Shown here: positions 61,748 through 64,000 of the stretch, in pieces
How positions within the stretch are numbered: the first letter of the stretch is position 1
How the letters are laid out: every line of letters begins with the position of its first letter
NCBI GenBank assembly: GCA_036639955.1
Contig: JAVWHP010000007.1
Location: forward strand, 37,439 to 101,438
DNA: 64,000 nucleotides
Direction: 5' to 3'
Source of the DNA: JAVWHP01 sp036639955
GTDB lineage: Bacteria > Bacillota_I > Bacilli_A > Erysipelotrichales > Erysipelotrichaceae
Notes under the pieces: model-generated
Told to the model about the DNA's origin: nothing
Database searches by the model: none
What the model saw: only the letters and a program-made list of their open reading frames with translations
Translations under genes and position numbers: made by a program

Positions 61748-63277
61748 ATGAAAAGAGCATTAGTATCTGTATCTAACAAAGATAACCTAGTAGAATTTGT
61801 TAGTGGACTTGTTGAATTAGGTTATGAAATTATTTCAACTGGAGGAACAAAGAAAGCTTTAGAAGCCAATAATATTAAAACTATTGGTATTTCAGAAGTA
61901 ACTAATTTCCCAGAAATTATGGATGGAAGAGTTAAGACTCTACACCCTAATGTTCATGGAGCACTACTATGTGTTAGAGATAACCCTAGTCATGTACAAC
62001 AACTATTAGATAACAAAATAGATTTTATAGATTTAGTATGTGTTAACTTATATCCTTTTAAAGAAACAGTATTAAAAGAAGGAGTATCACATGAAGAAAT
62101 TATAGAAAATATCGATATCGGTGGACCAAGTATGTTAAGATCTGCTTCTAAAAACTATAAATTTATACCAGTAATTTGTGACCCTAAAGATTATGAATTA
62201 GTATTAAATGAATTAAAAACTAATGGAGAAACAACATTAGAAACAAGAACAAATCTAGCAGCTAAAGTATTTAGACATACAGCTAGCTATGATACTATGA
62301 TAGCATCATACTTAACAGAGAAAACTAATAATAAGTTTCCAGAAACTTATACAGTTACTTATGATAAAGTACAAGATCTTAGATATGGAGAAAATCCACA
62401 TCAAGAAGCAGCATTCTATAAGAATATGAATCCTAAATATTCTATGGCTAATGCTAAACAGTTACATGGTAAAGAATTGTCATATAATAATATACAAGAT
62501 GCTAATGCAGCTATTGAAATATTAAAAGACTTTAAAGAACCAGCTGTTATAGGATTAAAACATATGAATCCTTGTGGAGTAGGTATAGGAAAGAATATAG
62601 ATGAAGCATGGGATAAATGCTATGAAGCAGATCCTACTAGTATATTTGGAGGAATAGTAGCTACTAATCAAACTATTAATTTAAATACTGCTAATAAACT
62701 ACATGATATATTCTTAGAAATTATTATTGCTCCTAGTTATGATGAAGATGCTTTTGAAGTATTAGCTAAGAAAAAGAATATTAGATTATTAACATTAGAT
62801 ACTAATTTAGAAACTAGTAATAAGATGAAGATTACTAATGTTAATGATGGTTTATTATTACAAGATTTTGATCTTAAACAAACAAGTCCTGAAGAATGTA
62901 CATGTGCTACTAAACGTGTTCCTACTGAAGAAGAAATGAAACAATTAATGATGGCTTGGAAGATAGTTAAACATGTTAAATCTAATGCTATAGTATTAGT
63001 TAAAGATAGTATGAGTGTTGGAGTTGGTGCTGGACAAATGAATAGAGTAGGTGCTGCTAAAATAGCTATAGAACAAGCTGGAGATAAAGCTAAAGGATCT
63101 GTAATGGGATCTGATGCATTCTTCCCTATGGCTGATACAGTTGAAGCAGCAGTAGCTGCTGGAGTAACTGCTATTATACAACCAGGAGGATCTATTAAAG
63201 ACCAATTATCTATAGATGTATGTAATGCTAATAATATAGCAATGCTATTTACTGGAGTAAGACATTTTAAACATTAA
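61748..63277 (+). CDS. purH: AICAR formyltransferase / IMP cyclohydrolase
   Basis: 509 residues from ATG 61748; a GTG 12 bases upstream is possible but overlaps the ribosome binding site. Last two steps to IMP. N-terminal IMPCH (MGS-fold): ISTGGTKKALEANNIKT, DGRVKTLHPNVHG, DLVCVNLYPFKETV; C-terminal AICARFT: RYGENPHQEAAFY, KHMNPCGVG and the conserved DAFFPMADTVEAA near the end. Last pur gene here; purC, purB and purD are not in the window. A perfect 24-base palindrome terminates it. Confidence 0.97.
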   Translation: MKRALVSVSNKDNLVEFVSGLVELGYEIISTGGTKKALEANNIKTIGISEVTNFPEIMDGRVKTLHPNVHGALLCVRDNPSHVQQLLDNKIDFIDLVCVNLYPFKETVLKEGVSHEEIIENIDIGGPSMLRSASKNYKFIPVICDPKDYELVLNELKTNGETTLETRTNLAAKVFRHTASYDTMIASYLTEKTNNKFPETYTVTYDKVQDLRYGENPHQEAAFYKNMNPKYSMANAKQLHGKELSYNNIQDANAAIEILKDFKEPAVIGLKHMNPCGVGIGKNIDEAWDKCYEADPTSIFGGIVATNQTINLNTANKLHDIFLEIIIAPSYDEDAFEVLAKKKNIRLLTLDTNLETSNKMKITNVNDGLLLQDFDLKQTSPEECTCATKRVPTEEEMKQLMMAWKIVKHVKSNAIVLVKDSMSVGVGAGQMNRVGAAKIAIEQAGDKAKGSVMGSDAFFPMADTVEAAVAAGVTAIIQPGGSIKDQLSIDVCNANNIAMLFTGVRHFKH

Positions 63278-63284
63278 TATAACT

Positions 63285-63310
63285 AAGAAGATGGTATACC
63301 ATCTTCTTTT
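63285..63310 (+). terminator. Terminator of the pur operon
   Basis: AAGAAGATGGTA/TACCATCTTCTT palindrome with no loop bases in the centre (real loop at GGTATACC), then TTATTATAT. Confidence 0.88.
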
Positions 63311-63331
63311 ATTATATAGTAAGGAGTAACT

Positions 63332-63781
63332 ATGAAAACTAAAGTAATTAATATTCTAAACCTATCTTTTATAACAATATCTATAATTATACTATTATTA
63401 ACTTATAATTATATTCCTAATAAACTACCAACTCATTATGATTTCTTTGGTAACCCAGATGCGTGGGGAGATAAATCAAGCATCTGGGTTATAATAATAG
63501 TAGTTATAGTACTTAATATAATTCTTCATATAGTAGGAATGTTCCCTCAAACTTGGAACATTCCTATAGAACTTAATGATAGTAATAGATCTATAGTATA
63601 TGAATTATTATCTAATATGTTATCAGTACTAAGATTAGAAATGACTATTATGTTTATTAGTTTCTTATATTTTGAGATAACATTACTTAGGTTACCTACT
63701 GTTAGTCTTATATTCTTTTTAGTATTAATCTTTTCTACAATAGTTTTATATATGGTTAAGATTTATAAACATAAGATTTAA
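63332..63781 (+). CDS. DUF1648 family membrane protein
   Basis: 149 residues with four hydrophobic segments (about 8-25, 51-70, 98-116, 122-141). YIPNKLPTHYDFFGNPDAWGDKSS (PTHYDFFGNPDAWGDK, about 33-48) is the DUF1648 signature (P-x-H-[WFY]-...-G-x-x-D), the domain found alone or before SdpI-type immunity helices. Here the SdpI part is lacking. Role unknown. AAGGAG before the ATG. It is separated from purH by a terminator. Confidence 0.85.
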   Translation: MKTKVINILNLSFITISIIILLLTYNYIPNKLPTHYDFFGNPDAWGDKSSIWVIIIVVIVLNIILHIVGMFPQTWNIPIELNDSNRSIVYELLSNMLSVLRLEMTIMFISFLYFEITLLRLPTVSLIFFLVLIFSTIVLYMVKIYKHKI

Positions 63782-63981
63782 TATTATAAGTAATTATTTA
63801 TAATATATTCCTTTTATAAGATTGTATACAAGAATACATGGTGTGTGTATACTATGCTCTTAACTATTAAATGAAGTATTGTGCATCACTTTATGTCCTC
63901 CTTATTATCTTTTTTAATTTTACAATATTAATGTTTTATCTCCCATAATATTTGTTATAATGTATTCAGTGAGGTAATAAT
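63782..63981. other. Intergenic region with a promoter for the next gene
   Basis: AT-rich, with TATAAT near 63956 and GAGGT before an ATG at 63982. GTATAC occurs twice near 63823 and 63848, a loose inverted repeat. No terminator or gene is visible. Confidence 0.5.
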
Positions 63982-64000
63982 ATGAATAAAATTAATAAAT
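63982..64000 (+). CDS. Start of a gene running out of the window
   Basis: ATG 63982 with GAGGT 6-7 bases upstream and TATAAT in front; only MNKINK is visible. No function can be given. Confidence 0.5.

Noticed and set aside
1..64000. CRISPR arrays, insertion sequences with transposases, complete prophage, rRNA genes
   Set aside because: I saw no regularly spaced repeats, transposase or integrase motifs, phage structural genes or rRNA sequence.

Overview
The window is about 28% GC by eye, uses TGG for Trp and TGA as a stop (so not a mycoplasma code), and has strong GGAGG-type ribosome binding sites. It carries Bacilli-type markers: RNA polymerase delta (rpoE), the c-di-AMP receptor DarA/YaaQ, DUF951 next to ychF, a DUF1934-argS-rpoE-fba cluster, class II aldolase and a lactose/cellobiose-type PTS. 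A class A PBP shows it has a cell wall. Oxygen-sensitive or anaerobic enzymes (NrdD/NrdG, IlvD, LeuCD) plus a Fur-family regulator beside rubrerythrin point to an anaerobe. My best guess is a gut member of the Erysipelotrichales/Coprobacillaceae or a neighbouring low-GC lineage; the sequence alone does not fix the genus.

Layout. 0-1.8 kb: end of pheA and an aminotransferase (Phe/Tyr synthesis). 1.8-6.0 kb: a glycosyltransferase and a divergent sulfotransferase-like gene, then a RES-domain gene that sits between the sulfotransferase gene and a second, diverged copy of that gene's 3' end. 6-10 kb (minus strand): GNAT, DedA and proBA. 10-16 kb: folD, DUF951, ychF, darA, nrdDG. 16-24 kb: orphan M23-like peptidase, class A PBP, two-component system, PTS IIB/IIA, HD hydrolase. 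24-32 kb: oxidoreductase, ispF, two tandem lipoproteins, DUF1934-argS-rpoE-fba. 32-36 kb: tandem DUF885 lipoprotein peptidases, then tRNA-Glu(CUC). 36-45.4 kb: DUF1963 gene, a degraded RhuM-family gene, NAD salvage pncA-pncB, an arsR-cadA metal-export operon, fur/perR and rubrerythrin. 45.4-52.5 kb: branched-chain amino acid operon ilvBNCD-leuCD behind a leader-peptide attenuator. 54.1-63.3 kb: purine operon purE-L-F-M-N-H behind a roughly 260-nt leader that holds a small ORF and one or two terminators.

Most interesting points. (1) The ilv leader encodes a 29-residue peptide with 13 Ile/Leu/Val residues, followed by a terminator and a mutually exclusive 12-bp antiterminator: classical transcription attenuation, where a T-box is the common Firmicute solution. 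(2) The pur leader has a 22-codon ORF with a strong Shine-Dalgarno whose last codons are the 5' arm of a terminator placed just before purE, so translating the ORF should itself control read-through. (3) The RES-domain gene has no visible Xre antitoxin partner and is framed by two copies of a neighbouring gene's 3' end. (4) Several long perfect inverted repeats overlap promoters or ribosome binding sites (before the response regulator, fur and arsR) or lie inside cadA.

All calls come from reading the sequence. No database search was possible, so family names rest on recognised motifs, length and gene order.
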